Below, piece by piece: positions 23,701 to 37,850 of a DNA stretch of 64,000 nt. The position numbers and the translations under genes are program-made. The notes beneath the pieces are model-generated. The model made no database searches. It was not told where the DNA came from and saw nothing but the letters and a program-made list of their open reading frames with translations. The first letter of the stretch is position 1, and each line of letters begins with the position of its first letter. The DNA comes from Oasisia sp. SBJ-2009 (lineage: Eukaryota > Annelida > Polychaeta > Sabellida > Siboglinidae). The DNA lies in NCBI GenBank assembly GCA_964017155.1, contig OZ024861.1:186001-250000 (forward strand). The letters run 5' to 3'.

Positions 23701-26700
23701 TGTTGGCAAAAATACTGATATAATAGCAACATTGAGGTGTTTCCGACTTGTACATAAGTGCCAAATAGTGAAATACTGAAAACAAATTGAGAGTATACGT
23801 GCTTTTATGAGAGATTGCGCGTGAAGGTACGCGCCCGCAAGTGTTGGCACTTATGTACAAGTCGGGCCCACCTCAATTTTGGTATCATAACTGTATTTTT
23901 GCCAACATTTGATACTTGATTTTGTTAATTCAATCAATTATATTCATCTTGCGCATATTTATGTTTTATATACAGCGCGTCTTAGCAGACTTTTGAGGCC
24001 GAAAAGACAGCGCGGTCGGCATAAACAAACTGTTTATCGCTCATTTCATATGCTCAGCGCAGTGACATGCACCGCTGCGCTTGCGACTGGAAAAATCGCG
24101 CTGTCTTTTCGACCTCAAAAGTTTGCCAAGACGCGCTGTTTATAAAACATAAATACGCGCAAGATGATTATAATTGAATGAATTAATTTAATCAAGTATC
24201 AAATGTTGGCAAAAATACTGATATAATAGCAACATTGAGGTGGGTCCGACTTGTACATAAGTGCCAAATAGTGAAATACTGAAAACAAATTGGGAGTATA
24301 CGTGCTTTTATGAGAGAGTGCGCGTGAAGTTGCGCGCCCGCAAGTGTAGGCATTTATGTACAAGTCGGGCCCACCTCAATTTTGGTATTATAACTGTATC
24401 TTTGCCAACATTTGATACTTGATTTTGTTAATTCAATCAATTATAATCATCTGGCGCATATTAATGTTTTATATACAGCGCGTCTTAGCAGACTTTTGAG
24501 GTCGAAAAGACAGCGTGGTCGGCATAAACAAACTGTTTATCGCTCATTTCATATGCACAGCGCAGTAACATGCACCGCTGCGCTTGCGACTGGCACAAAT
24601 CGCGCTGTCTTTTCGACCTCAAAAGTTTGCCAAGACGCGCTGTTTATAGAACATAAATACGCGCAAGATGATTAAAATTGAATGAATTAATTTAATCAAG
24701 TATCAAATGTTGGCAAAAATACTGATATAATAGCAACATTGAGGTGTTTCCGACTTGTACATAAGTGCCAAATAGTGAAATACTGAAAACAAATTGAGAG
24801 TATACGTGCTTTTATGAGAGATTGCGCGTGAAGGTACGCGCCCGCAAGTGTTGGCACTTATGTACAAGTCGGGCCCACCTCAATTTTGGTATCCTAACTG
24901 TATTTTTGCCAACATTTGATACTTGATTTTGTTAATTCAATCAATTATAATCATCTGGCGCATATTAATGTTTTATATACAGCGCGTCTTAGCAGACTTT
25001 TGAGGTCGAAAAGACAGCGTGGTCGGCATAAACAAACTGTTTATCGCTCATTTCATATGCACAGCGCAGTAACATGCACCGCTGCGCTTGCGACTGGCAC
25101 AAATCGCGCTGTCTTTTCGACCTCAAAAGTTTGCCAAGACGCGCTGTTTATAGAACATAAATACGCGCAAGATGATTAAAATTGAATGAATTAATTTAAT
25201 CAAGTATCAAATGTTGGCAAAAATACTGATATAATAGCAACATTGAGGTGTTTCCGACTTGTACATAAGTGCCAAATAGTGAAATACTGAAAACAAATTG
25301 AGAGTATACGTGCTTTTATGAGAGATTGCGCGTGAAGGTACGCGCCCGCAAGTGTTGGCACTTATGTACAAGTCGGGCCCACCTCAATTTTGGTATCATA
25401 ACTGTATTTTTGCCAACATTTGATACTTGATTTTGTTAATTCAATCAATTATATTCATCTTGCGCATATTTATGTTTTATATACAGCGCGTCTTAGCAGA
25501 CTTTTGAGGCCGAAAAGACAGCGCGGTCGGCATAAACAAACTGTTTATCGCTCATTTCATATGCTCAGCGCAGTGACATGCACCGCTGCGCTTGCGACTG
25601 GAAAAATCGCGCTGTCTTTTCGACCTCAAAAGTTTGCCAAGACGCGCTGTTTATAAAACATAAATACGCGCAAGATGATTATAATTGAATGAATTAATTT
25701 AATCAAGTATCAAATGTTGGCAAAAATACTGATATAATAGCAACATTGAGGTGGGTCCGACTTGTACATAAGTGCCAAATAGTGAAATACTGAAAACAAA
25801 TTGGGAGTATACGTGCTTTTATGAGAGAGTGCGCGTGAAGTTGCGCGCCCGCAAGTGTAGGCATTTATGTACAAGTCGGGCCCACCTCAATTTTGGTATT
25901 ATAACTGTATCTTTGCCAACATTTGATACTTGATTTTGTTAATTCAATCAATTATAATCATCTGGCGCATATTAATGTTTTATATACAGCGCGTCTTAGC
26001 AGACTTTTGAGGTCGAAAAGACAGCGTGGTCGGCATAAACAAACTGTTTATCGCTCATTTCATATGCACAGCGCAGTAACATGCACCGCTGCGCTTGCGA
26101 CTGGCACAAATCGCGCTGTCTTTTCGACCTCAAAAGTTTGCCAAGACGCGCTGTTTATAGAACATAAATACGCGCAAGATGATTAAAATTGAATGAATTA
26201 ATTTAATCAAGTATCAAATGTTGGCAAAAATACTGATATAATAGCAACATTGAGGTGTTTCCGACTTGTACATAAGTGCCAAATAGTGAAATACTGAAAA
26301 CAAATTGAGAGTATACGTGCTTTTATGAGAGATTGCGCGTGAAGGTACGCGCCCGCAAGTGTTGGCACTTATGTACAAGTCGGGCCCACCTCAATTTTGG
26401 TATCCTAACTGTATTTTTGCCAACATTTGATACTTGATTTTGTTAATTCAATCAATTATAATCATCTGGCGCATATTAATGTTTTATATACAGCGCGTCT
26501 TAGCAGACTTTTGAGGTCGAAAAGACAGCGTGGTCGGCATAAACAAACTGTTTATCGCTCATTTCATATGCACAGCGCAGTAACATGCACCGCTGCGCTT
26601 GCGACTGGCACAAATCGCGCTGTCTTTTCGACCTCAAAAGTTTGCCAAGACGCGCTGTTTATAGAACATAAATACGCGCAAGATGATTAAAATTGAATGA

Positions 26701-28279
26701 ATTAATTTAATCAAGTATCAAATGTTGGCAAAAATACTGATATAATAGCAACATTGAGGTGTTTCCGACTTGTACATAAGTGCCAAATAGTGAAATACTG
26801 AAAACAAATTGAGAGTATACGTGCTTTTATGAGAGATTGCGCGTGAAGGTACGCGCCCGCAAGTGTTGGCACTTATGTACAAGTCGGGCCCACCTCAATT
26901 TTGGTATCATAACTGTATTTTTGCCAACATTTGATACTTGATTTTGTTAATTCAATCAATTATATTCATCTTGCGCATATTTATGTTTTATATACAGCGC
27001 GTCTTAGCAGACTTTTGAGGCCGAAAAGACAGCGCGGTCGGCATAAACAAACTGTTTATCGCTCATTTCATATGCTCAGCGCAGTGACATGCACCGCTGC
27101 GCTTGCGACTGGAAAAATCGCGCTGTCTTTTCGACCTCAAAAGTTTGCCAAGACGCGCTGTTTATAAAACATAAATACGCGCAAGATGATTATAATTGAA
27201 TGAATTAATTTAATCAAGTATCAAATGTTGGCAAAAATACTGATATAATAGCAACATTGAGGTGGGTCCGACTTGTACATAAGTGCCAAATAGTGAAATA
27301 CTGAAAACAAATTGGGAGTATACGTGCTTTTATGAGAGAGTGCGCGTGAAGTTGCGCGCCCGCAAGTGTAGGCATTTATGTACAAGTCGGGCCCACCTCA
27401 ATTTTGGTATTATAACTGTATCTTTGCCAACATTTGATACTTGATTTTGTTAATTCAATCAATTATAATCATCTGGCGCATATTAATGTTTTATATACAG
27501 CGCGTCTTAGCAGACTTTTGAGGTCGAAAAGACAGCGTGGTCGGCATAAACAAACTGTTTATCGCTCATTTCATATGCACAGCGCAGTAACATGCACCGC
27601 TGCGCTTGCGACTGGCACAAATCGCGCTGTCTTTTCGACCTCAAAAGTTTGCCAAGACGCGCTGTTTATAGAACATAAATACGCGCAAGATGATTAAAAT
27701 TGAATGAATTAATTTAATCAAGTATCAAATGTTGGCAAAAATACTGATATAATAGCAACATTGAGGTGTTTCCGACTTGTACATAAGTGCCAAATAGTGA
27801 AATACTGAAAACAAATTGAGAGTATACGTGCTTTTATGAGAGATTGCGCGTGAAGGTACGCGCCCGCAAGTGTTGGCACTTATGTACAAGTCGGGCCCAC
27901 CTCAATTTTGGTATCCTAACTGTATTTTTGCCAACATTTGATACTTGATTTTGTTAATTCAATCAATTATAATCATCTGGCGCATATTAATGTTTTATAT
28001 ACAGCGCGTCTTAGCAGACTTTTGAGGTCGAAAAGACAGCGTGGTCGGCATAAACAAACTGTTTATCGCTCATTTCATATGCACAGCGCAGTAACATGCA
28101 CCGCTGCGCTTGCGACTGGCACAAATCGCGCTGTCTTTTCGACCTCAAAAGTTTGCCAAGACGCGCTGTTTATAGAACATAAATACGCGCAAGATGATTA
28201 AAATTGAATGAATTAATTTAATCAAGTATCAAATGTTGGCAAAAATACTGATATAATAGCAACATTGAGGTGTTTCCGA

Positions 28280-30798
28280 CTTGTACATAAGTGCCAAATA
28301 GTGAAATACTGAAAACAAATTGAGAGTATACGTGCTTTTATGAGAGATTGCGCGTGAAGGTACGCGCCCGCAAGTGTTGGCACTTATGTACAAGTCGGGC
28401 CCACCTCAATTTTGGTATCATAACTGTATTTTTGCCAACATTTGATACTTGATTTTGTTAATTCAATCAATTATATTCATCTTGCGCATATTTATGTTTT
28501 ATATACAGCGCGTCTTAGCAGACTTTTGAGGCCGAAAAGACAGCGCGGTCGGCATAAACAAACTGTTTATCGCTCATTTCATATGCTCAGCGCAGTGACA
28601 TGCACCGCTGCGCTTGCGACTGGAAAAATCGCGCTGTCTTTTCGACCTCAAAAGTTTGCCAAGACGCGCTGTTTATAAAACATAAATACGCGCAAGATGA
28701 TTATAATTGAATGAATTAATTTAATCAAGTATCAAATGTTGGCAAAAATACTGATATAATAGCAACATTGAGGTGGGTCCGACTTGTACATAAGTGCCAA
28801 ATAGTGAAATACTGAAAACAAATTGGGAGTATACGTGCTTTTATGAGAGAGTGCGCGTGAAGTTGCGCGCCCGCAAGTGTAGGCATTTATGTACAAGTCG
28901 GGCCCACCTCAATTTTGGTATTATAACTGTATCTTTGCCAACATTTGATACTTGATTTTGTTAATTCAATCAATTATAATCATCTGACGCATATTAATGT
29001 TTTATATACAGCGCGTCTTAGCAGACTTTTGAGGTCGAAAAGACAGCGTGGTCGGCATAAACAAACTGTTTATCGCTCATTTCATATGCACAGCGCAGTA
29101 ACATGCACCGCTGCGCTTGCGACTGGCACAAATCGCGCTGTCTTTTCGACCTCAAAAGTTTGCCAAGACGCGCTGTTTATAGAACATAAATACGCGCAAG
29201 ATGATTAAAATTGAATGAATTAATTTAATCAAGTATCAAATGTTGGCAAAAATACTGATATAATAGCAACATTGAGGTGTTTCCGACTTGTACATAAGTG
29301 CCAAATAGTGAAATACTGAAAACAAATTGAGAGTATACGTGCTTTTATGAGAGATTGCGCGTGAAGGTACGCGCCCGCAAGTGTTGGCACTTATGTACAA
29401 GTCGGGCCCACCTCAATTTTGGTATCCTAACTGTATTTTTGCCAACATTTGATACTTGATTTTGTTAATTCAATCAATTATAATCATCTGGCGCATATTA
29501 ATGTTTTATATACAGCGCGTCTTAGCAGACTTTTGAGGTCGAAAAGACAGCGTGGTCGGCATAAACAAACTGTTTATCGCTCATTTCATATGCACAGCGC
29601 AGTAACATGCACCGCTGCGCTTGCGACTGGCACAAATCGCGCTGTCTTTTCGACCTCAAAAGTTTGCCAAGACGCGCTGTTTATAAAACATAAATACGCG
29701 CAAGATGATTATAATTGAATGAATTAATTTAATCAAGTATCAAATGTTGGCAAAAATACTGATATAATAGCAACATTGAGGTGGGTCCGACTTGTACATA
29801 AGTGCCAAATAGTGAAATACTGAAAACAAATTGGGAGTATACGTGCTTTTATGAGAGAGTGCGCGTGAAGTTGCGCGCCCGCAAGTGTAGGCATTTATGT
29901 ACAAGTCGGGCCCACCTCAATTTTGGTATTATAACTGTATCTTTGCCAACATTTGATACTTGATTTTGTTAATTCAATCAATTATAATCATCTGGCGCAT
30001 ATTAATGTTTTATATACAGCGCGTCTTAGCAGACTTTTGAGGTCGAAAAGACAGCGTGGTCGGCATAAACAAACTGTTTATCGCTCATTTCATATGCACA
30101 GCGCAGTAACATGCACCGCTGCGCTTGCGACTGGCACAAATCGCGCTGTCTTTTCGACCTCAAAAGTTTGCCAAGACGCGCTGTTTATAGAACATAAATA
30201 CGCGCAAGATGATTAAAATTGAATGAATTAATTTAATCAAGTATCAAATGTTGGCAAAAATACTGATATAATAGCAACATTGAGGTGTTTCCGACTTGTA
30301 CATAAGTGCCAAATAGTGAAATACTGAAAACAAATTGAGAGTATACGTGCTTTTATGAGAGATTGCGCGTGAAGGTACGCGCCCGCAAGTGTTGGCACTT
30401 ATGTACAAGTCGGGCCCACCTCAATTTTGGTATCCTAACTGTATTTTTGCCAACATTTGATACTTGATTTTGTTAATTCAATCAATTATAATCATCTGGC
30501 GCATATTAATGTTTTATATACAGCGCGTCTTAGCAGACTTTTGAGGTCGAAAAGACAGCGTGGTCGGCATAAACAAACTGTTTATCGCTCATTTCATATG
30601 CACAGCGCAGTAACATGCACCGCTGCGCTTGCGACTGGCACAAATCGCGCTGTCTTTTCGACCTCAAAAGTTTGCCAAGACGCGCTGTTTATAGAACATA
30701 AATACGCGCAAGATGATTAAAATTGAATGAATTAATTTAATCAAGTATCAAATGTTGGCAAAAATACTGATATAATAGCAACATTGAGGTGTTTCCGA
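28280..30798 (+). repeat. Irregular HOR unit, 2519 bp, five monomers with M3/M1 hybrid
   Basis: The order is M1 (28280), M2 (28783), hybrid (29287), M2 (29791), M3 (30295). The hybrid has the M3 front (tatcctaac, ctggcgc, ggcacaaatcg) and an M1 tail (tataaaac, ttataattg, then gggtccgac). This equals two trimers with one monomer-length (~504 bp) deletion whose breakpoint lies in the right part of the body, as expected for out-of-register crossing-over. The M2 at 28783 also has a private ctgacgc at 28987. Confidence 0.9.
29287..29790 (+). repeat. Hybrid monomer M3/M1
   Basis: The front two thirds are M3. The switch to M1 falls between ggcacaaatcg (near 29629-29639) and tataaaac (near 29682), where the two types are identical for about 40 bp. 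Confidence 0.9.
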
Positions 30799-33317
30799 CT
30801 TGTACATAAGTGCCAAATAGTGAAATACTGAAAACAAATTGAGAGTATACGTGCTTTTATGAGAGATTGCGCGTGAAGGTACGCGCCCGCAAGTGTTGGC
30901 ACTTATGTACAAGTCGGGCCCACCTCAATTTTGGTATCATAACTGTATTTTTGCCAACATTTGATACTTGATTTTGTTAATTCAATCAATTATATTCATC
31001 TTGCGCATATTTATGTTTTATATACAGCGCGTCTTAGCAGACTTTTGAGGCCGAAAAGACAGCGCGGTCGGCATAAACAAACTGTTTATCGCTCATTTCA
31101 TATGCTCAGCGCAGTGACATGCACCGCTGCGCTTGCGACTGGAAAAATCGCGCTGTCTTTTCGACCTCAAAAGTTTGCCAAGACGCGCTGTTTATAAAAC
31201 ATAAATACGCGCAAGATGATTATAATTGAATGAATTAATTTAATCAAGTATCAAATGTTGGCAAAAATACTGATATAATAGCAACATTGAGGTGGGTCCG
31301 ACTTGTACATAAGTGCCAAATAGTGAAATACTGAAAACAAATTGGGAGTATACGTGCTTTTATGAGAGAGTGCGCGTGAAGTTGCGCGCCCGCAAGTGTA
31401 GGCATTTATGTACAAGTCGGGCCCACCTCAATTTTGGTATTATAACTGTATCTTTGCCAACATTTGATACTTGATTTTGTTAATTCAATCAATTATAATC
31501 ATCTGGCGCATATTAATGTTTTATATACAGCGCGTCTTAGCAGACTTTTGAGGTCGAAAAGACAGCGTGGTCGGCATAAACAAACTGTTTATCGCTCATT
31601 TCATATGCACAGCGCAGTAACATGCACCGCTGCGCTTGCGACTGGCACAAATCGCGCTGTCTTTTCGACCTCAAAAGTTTGCCAAGACGCGCTGTTTATA
31701 GAACATAAATACGCGCAAGATGATTAAAATTGAATGAATTAATTTAATCAAGTATCAAATGTTGGCAAAAATACTGATATAATAGCAACATTGAGGTGTT
31801 TCCGACTTGTACATAAGTGCCAAATAGTGAAATACTGAAAACAAATTGAGAGTATACGTGCTTTTATGAGAGATTGCGCGTGAAGGTACGCGCCCGCAAG
31901 TGTTGGCACTTATGTACAAGTCGGGCCCACCTCAATTTTGGTATCCTAACTGTATTTTTGCCAACATTTGATACTTGATTTTGTTAATTCAATCAATTAT
32001 AATCATCTGGCGCATATTAATGTTTTATATACAGCGCGTCTTAGCAGACTTTTGAGGTCGAAAAGACAGCGTGGTCGGCATAAACAAACTGTTTATCGCT
32101 CATTTCATATGCACAGCGCAGTAACATGCACCGCTGCGCTTGCGACTGGCACAAATCGCGCTGTCTTTTCGACCTCAAAAGTTTGCCAAGACGCGCTGTT
32201 TATAGAACATAAATACGCGCAAGATGATTAAAATTGAATGAATTAATTTAATCAAGTATCAAATGTTGGCAAAAATACTGATATAATAGCAACATTGAGG
32301 TGTTTCCGACTTGTACATAAGTGCCAAATAGTGAAATACTGAAAACAAATTGAGAGTATACGTGCTTTTATGAGAGATTGCGCGTGAAGGTACGCGCCCG
32401 CAAGTGTTGGCACTTATGTACAAGTCGGGCCCACCTCAATTTTGGTATCATAACTGTATTTTTGCCAACATTTGATACTTGATTTTGTTAATTCAATCAA
32501 TTATAATCATCTGGCGCATATTAATGTTTTATATACAGCGCGTCTTAGCAGACTTTTGAGGTCGAAAAGACAGCGTGGTCGGCATAAACAAACTGTTTAT
32601 CGCTCATTTCATATGCACAGCGCAGTAACATGCACCGCTGCGCTTGCGACTGGCACAAATCGCGCTGTCTTTTCGACCTCAAAAGTTTGCCAAGACGCGC
32701 TGTTTATAGAACATAAATACGCGCAAGATGATTAAAATTGAATGAATTAATTTAATCAAGTATCAAATGTTGGCAAAAATACTGATATAATAGCAACATT
32801 GAGGTGTTTCCGACTTGTACATAAGTGCCAAATAGTGAAATACTGAAAACAAATTGAGAGTATACGTGCTTTTATGAGAGATTGCGCGTGAAGGTACGCG
32901 CCCGCAAGTGTTGGCACTTATGTACAAGTCGGGCCCACCTCAATTTTGGTATCCTAACTGTATTTTTGCCAACATTTGATACTTGATTTTGTTAATTCAA
33001 TCAATTATAATCATCTGGCGCATATTAATGTTTTATATACAGCGCGTCTTAGCAGACTTTTGAGGTCGAAAAGACAGCGTGGTCGGCATAAACAAACTGT
33101 TTATCGCTCATTTCATATGCACAGCGCAGTAACATGCACCGCTGCGCTTGCGACTGGCACAAATCGCGCTGTCTTTTCGACCTCAAAAGTTTGCCAAGAC
33201 GCGCTGTTTATAGAACATAAATACGCGCAAGATGATTAAAATTGAATGAATTAATTTAATCAAGTATCAAATGTTGGCAAAAATACTGATATAATAGCAA
33301 CATTGAGGTGTTTCCGA
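30799..33317 (+). repeat. Irregular HOR unit, 2519 bp, five monomers with M1/M2 hybrid
   Basis: The order is M1 (30799), M2 (31302), M3 (31806), hybrid (32310), M3 (32814). The hybrid at 32310-32813 has the H1 head with tatcataac (M1 mark) and a full beta body. It represents loss of one monomer between an M1 front and the following M2 body, with the switch in the left arm between tatcataac and aatcatctgg. Confidence 0.9.
32310..32813 (+). repeat. Hybrid monomer M1/M2
   Basis: The unit has the M1-diagnostic tatcataac near 32446-32454 but a beta body (aatcatctggcgc, gaggtcg, ggcacaaatcg, tatagaac). It differs from M3 only at the tatc[a/c]taac base, so a point mutation or small conversion of M3 is an alternative to crossing-over only if the missing M1 and M2 are explained separately. 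Confidence 0.85.
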
Positions 33318-34828
33318 CTTGTACATAAGTGCCAAATAGTGAAATACTGAAAACAAATTGAGAGTATACGTGCTTTTATGAGAGATTGCGCGTGAAGGTA
33401 CGCGCCCGCAAGTGTTGGCACTTATGTACAAGTCGGGCCCACCTCAATTTTGGTATCATAACTGTATTTTTGCCAACATTTGATACTTGATTTTGTTAAT
33501 TCAATCAATTATATTCATCTTGCGCATATTTATGTTTTATATACAGCGCGTCTTAGCAGACTTTTGAGGCCGAAAAGACAGCGCGGTCGGCATAAACAAA
33601 CTGTTTATCGCTCATTTCATATGCTCAGCGCAGTGACATGCACCGCTGCGCTTGCGACTGGAAAAATCGCGCTGTCTTTTCGACCTCAAAAGTTTGCCAA
33701 GACGCGCTGTTTATAAAACATAAATACGCGCAAGATGATTATAATTGAATGAATTAATTTAATCAAGTATCAAATGTTGGCAAAAATACTGATATAATAG
33801 CAACATTGAGGTGGGTCCGACTTGTACATAAGTGCCAAATAGTGAAATACTGAAAACAAATTGGGAGTATACGTGCTTTTATGAGAGAGTGCGCGTGAAG
33901 TTGCGCGCCCGCAAGTGTAGGCATTTATGTACAAGTCGGGCCCACCTCAATTTTGGTATTATAACTGTATCTTTGCCAACATTTGATACTTGATTTTGTT
34001 AATTCAATCAATTATAATCATCTGACGCATATTAATGTTTTATATACAGCGCGTCTTAGCAGACTTTTGAGGTCGAAAAGACAGCGTGGTCGGCATAAAC
34101 AAACTGTTTATCGCTCATTTCATATGCACAGCGCAGTAACATGCACCGCTGCGCTTGCGACTGGCACAAATCGCGCTGTCTTTTCGACCTCAAAAGTTTG
34201 CCAAGACGCGCTGTTTATAGAACATAAATACGCGCAAGATGATTAAAATTGAATGAATTAATTTAATCAAGTATCAAATGTTGGCAAAAATACTGATATA
34301 ATAGCAACATTGAGGTGTTTCCGACTTGTACATAAGTGCCAAATAGTGAAATACTGAAAACAAATTGAGAGTATACGTGCTTTTATGAGAGATTGCGCGT
34401 GAAGGTACGCGCCCGCAAGTGTTGGCACTTATGTACAAGTCGGGCCCACCTCAATTTTGGTATCCTAACTGTATTTTTGCCAACATTTGATACTTGATTT
34501 TGTTAATTCAATCAATTATAATCATCTGGCGCATATTAATGTTTTATATACAGCGCGTCTTAGCAGACTTTTGAGGTCGAAAAGACAGCGTGGTCGGCAT
34601 AAACAAACTGTTTATCGCTCATTTCATATGCACAGCGCAGTAACATGCACCGCTGCGCTTGCGACTGGCACAAATCGCGCTGTCTTTTCGACCTCAAAAG
34701 TTTGCCAAGACGCGCTGTTTATAGAACATAAATACGCGCAAGATGATTAAAATTGAATGAATTAATTTAATCAAGTATCAAATGTTGGCAAAAATACTGA
34801 TATAATAGCAACATTGAGGTGTTTCCGA
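33318..34828 (+). repeat. Trimer HOR unit carrying the ctgacgc variant
   Basis: Regular M1-M2-M3. The M2 carries ctgacgc at 34025, as does the M2 at 28783 (base 28987). The two are 5038 bp apart, ten monomers, with differently ordered units between and beyond. Regular trimers follow at 34829-36339 and 36340-37850. Confidence 0.88.
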
Positions 34829-37800
34829 CTTGTACATAAGTGCCAAATAGTGAAATACTGAAAACAAATTGAGAGTATACGTGCTTTTATGAGAGATTGC
34901 GCGTGAAGGTACGCGCCCGCAAGTGTTGGCACTTATGTACAAGTCGGGCCCACCTCAATTTTGGTATCATAACTGTATTTTTGCCAACATTTGATACTTG
35001 ATTTTGTTAATTCAATCAATTATATTCATCTTGCGCATATTTATGTTTTATATACAGCGCGTCTTAGCAGACTTTTGAGGCCGAAAAGACAGCGCGGTCG
35101 GCATAAACAAACTGTTTATCGCTCATTTCATATGCTCAGCGCAGTGACATGCACCGCTGCGCTTGCGACTGGAAAAATCGCGCTGTCTTTTCGACCTCAA
35201 AAGTTTGCCAAGACGCGCTGTTTATAAAACATAAATACGCGCAAGATGATTATAATTGAATGAATTAATTTAATCAAGTATCAAATGTTGGCAAAAATAC
35301 TGATATAATAGCAACATTGAGGTGGGTCCGACTTGTACATAAGTGCCAAATAGTGAAATACTGAAAACAAATTGGGAGTATACGTGCTTTTATGAGAGAG
35401 TGCGCGTGAAGTTGCGCGCCCGCAAGTGTAGGCATTTATGTACAAGTCGGGCCCACCTCAATTTTGGTATTATAACTGTATCTTTGCCAACATTTGATAC
35501 TTGATTTTGTTAATTCAATCAATTATAATCATCTGGCGCATATTAATGTTTTATATACAGCGCGTCTTAGCAGACTTTTGAGGTCGAAAAGACAGCGTGG
35601 TCGGCATAAACAAACTGTTTATCGCTCATTTCATATGCACAGCGCAGTAACATGCACCGCTGCGCTTGCGACTGGCACAAATCGCGCTGTCTTTTCGACC
35701 TCAAAAGTTTGCCAAGACGCGCTGTTTATAGAACATAAATACGCGCAAGATGATTAAAATTGAATGAATTAATTTAATCAAGTATCAAATGTTGGCAAAA
35801 ATACTGATATAATAGCAACATTGAGGTGTTTCCGACTTGTACATAAGTGCCAAATAGTGAAATACTGAAAACAAATTGAGAGTATACGTGCTTTTATGAG
35901 AGATTGCGCGTGAAGGTACGCGCCCGCAAGTGTTGGCACTTATGTACAAGTCGGGCCCACCTCAATTTTGGTATCCTAACTGTATTTTTGCCAACATTTG
36001 ATACTTGATTTTGTTAATTCAATCAATTATAATCATCTGGCGCATATTAATGTTTTATATACAGCGCGTCTTAGCAGACTTTTGAGGTCGAAAAGACAGC
36101 GTGGTCGGCATAAACAAACTGTTTATCGCTCATTTCATATGCACAGCGCAGTAACATGCACCGCTGCGCTTGCGACTGGCACAAATCGCGCTGTCTTTTC
36201 GACCTCAAAAGTTTGCCAAGACGCGCTGTTTATAGAACATAAATACGCGCAAGATGATTAAAATTGAATGAATTAATTTAATCAAGTATCAAATGTTGGC
36301 AAAAATACTGATATAATAGCAACATTGAGGTGTTTCCGACTTGTACATAAGTGCCAAATAGTGAAATACTGAAAACAAATTGAGAGTATACGTGCTTTTA
36401 TGAGAGATTGCGCGTGAAGGTACGCGCCCGCAAGTGTTGGCACTTATGTACAAGTCGGGCCCACCTCAATTTTGGTATCATAACTGTATTTTTGCCAACA
36501 TTTGATACTTGATTTTGTTAATTCAATCAATTATATTCATCTTGCGCATATTTATGTTTTATATACAGCGCGTCTTAGCAGACTTTTGAGGCCGAAAAGA
36601 CAGCGCGGTCGGCATAAACAAACTGTTTATCGCTCATTTCATATGCTCAGCGCAGTGACATGCACCGCTGCGCTTGCGACTGGAAAAATCGCGCTGTCTT
36701 TTCGACCTCAAAAGTTTGCCAAGACGCGCTGTTTATAAAACATAAATACGCGCAAGATGATTATAATTGAATGAATTAATTTAATCAAGTATCAAATGTT
36801 GGCAAAAATACTGATATAATAGCAACATTGAGGTGGGTCCGACTTGTACATAAGTGCCAAATAGTGAAATACTGAAAACAAATTGGGAGTATACGTGCTT
36901 TTATGAGAGAGTGCGCGTGAAGTTGCGCGCCCGCAAGTGTAGGCATTTATGTACAAGTCGGGCCCACCTCAATTTTGGTATTATAACTGTATCTTTGCCA
37001 ACATTTGATACTTGATTTTGTTAATTCAATCAATTATAATCATCTGGCGCATATTAATGTTTTATATACAGCGCGTCTTAGCAGACTTTTGAGGTCGAAA
37101 AGACAGCGTGGTCGGCATAAACAAACTGTTTATCGCTCATTTCATATGCACAGCGCAGTAACATGCACCGCTGCGCTTGCGACTGGCACAAATCGCGCTG
37201 TCTTTTCGACCTCAAAAGTTTGCCAAGACGCGCTGTTTATAGAACATAAATACGCGCAAGATGATTAAAATTGAATGAATTAATTTAATCAAGTATCAAA
37301 TGTTGGCAAAAATACTGATATAATAGCAACATTGAGGTGTTTCCGACTTGTACATAAGTGCCAAATAGTGAAATACTGAAAACAAATTGAGAGTATACGT
37401 GCTTTTATGAGAGATTGCGCGTGAAGGTACGCGCCCGCAAGTGTTGGCACTTATGTACAAGTCGGGCCCACCTCAATTTTGGTATCCTAACTGTATTTTT
37501 GCCAACATTTGATACTTGATTTTGTTAATTCAATCAATTATAATCATCTGGCGCATATTAATGTTTTATATACAGCGCGTCTTAGCAGACTTTTGAGGTC
37601 GAAAAGACAGCGTGGTCGGCATAAACAAACTGTTTATCGCTCATTTCATATGCACAGCGCAGTAACATGCACCGCTGCGCTTGCGACTGGCACAAATCGC
37701 GCTGTCTTTTCGACCTCAAAAGTTTGCCAAGACGCGCTGTTTATAGAACATAAATACGCGCAAGATGATTAAAATTGAATGAATTAATTTAATCAAGTAT

Positions 37801-37850
37801 CAAATGTTGGCAAAAATACTGATATAATAGCAACATTGAGGTGTTTCCGA

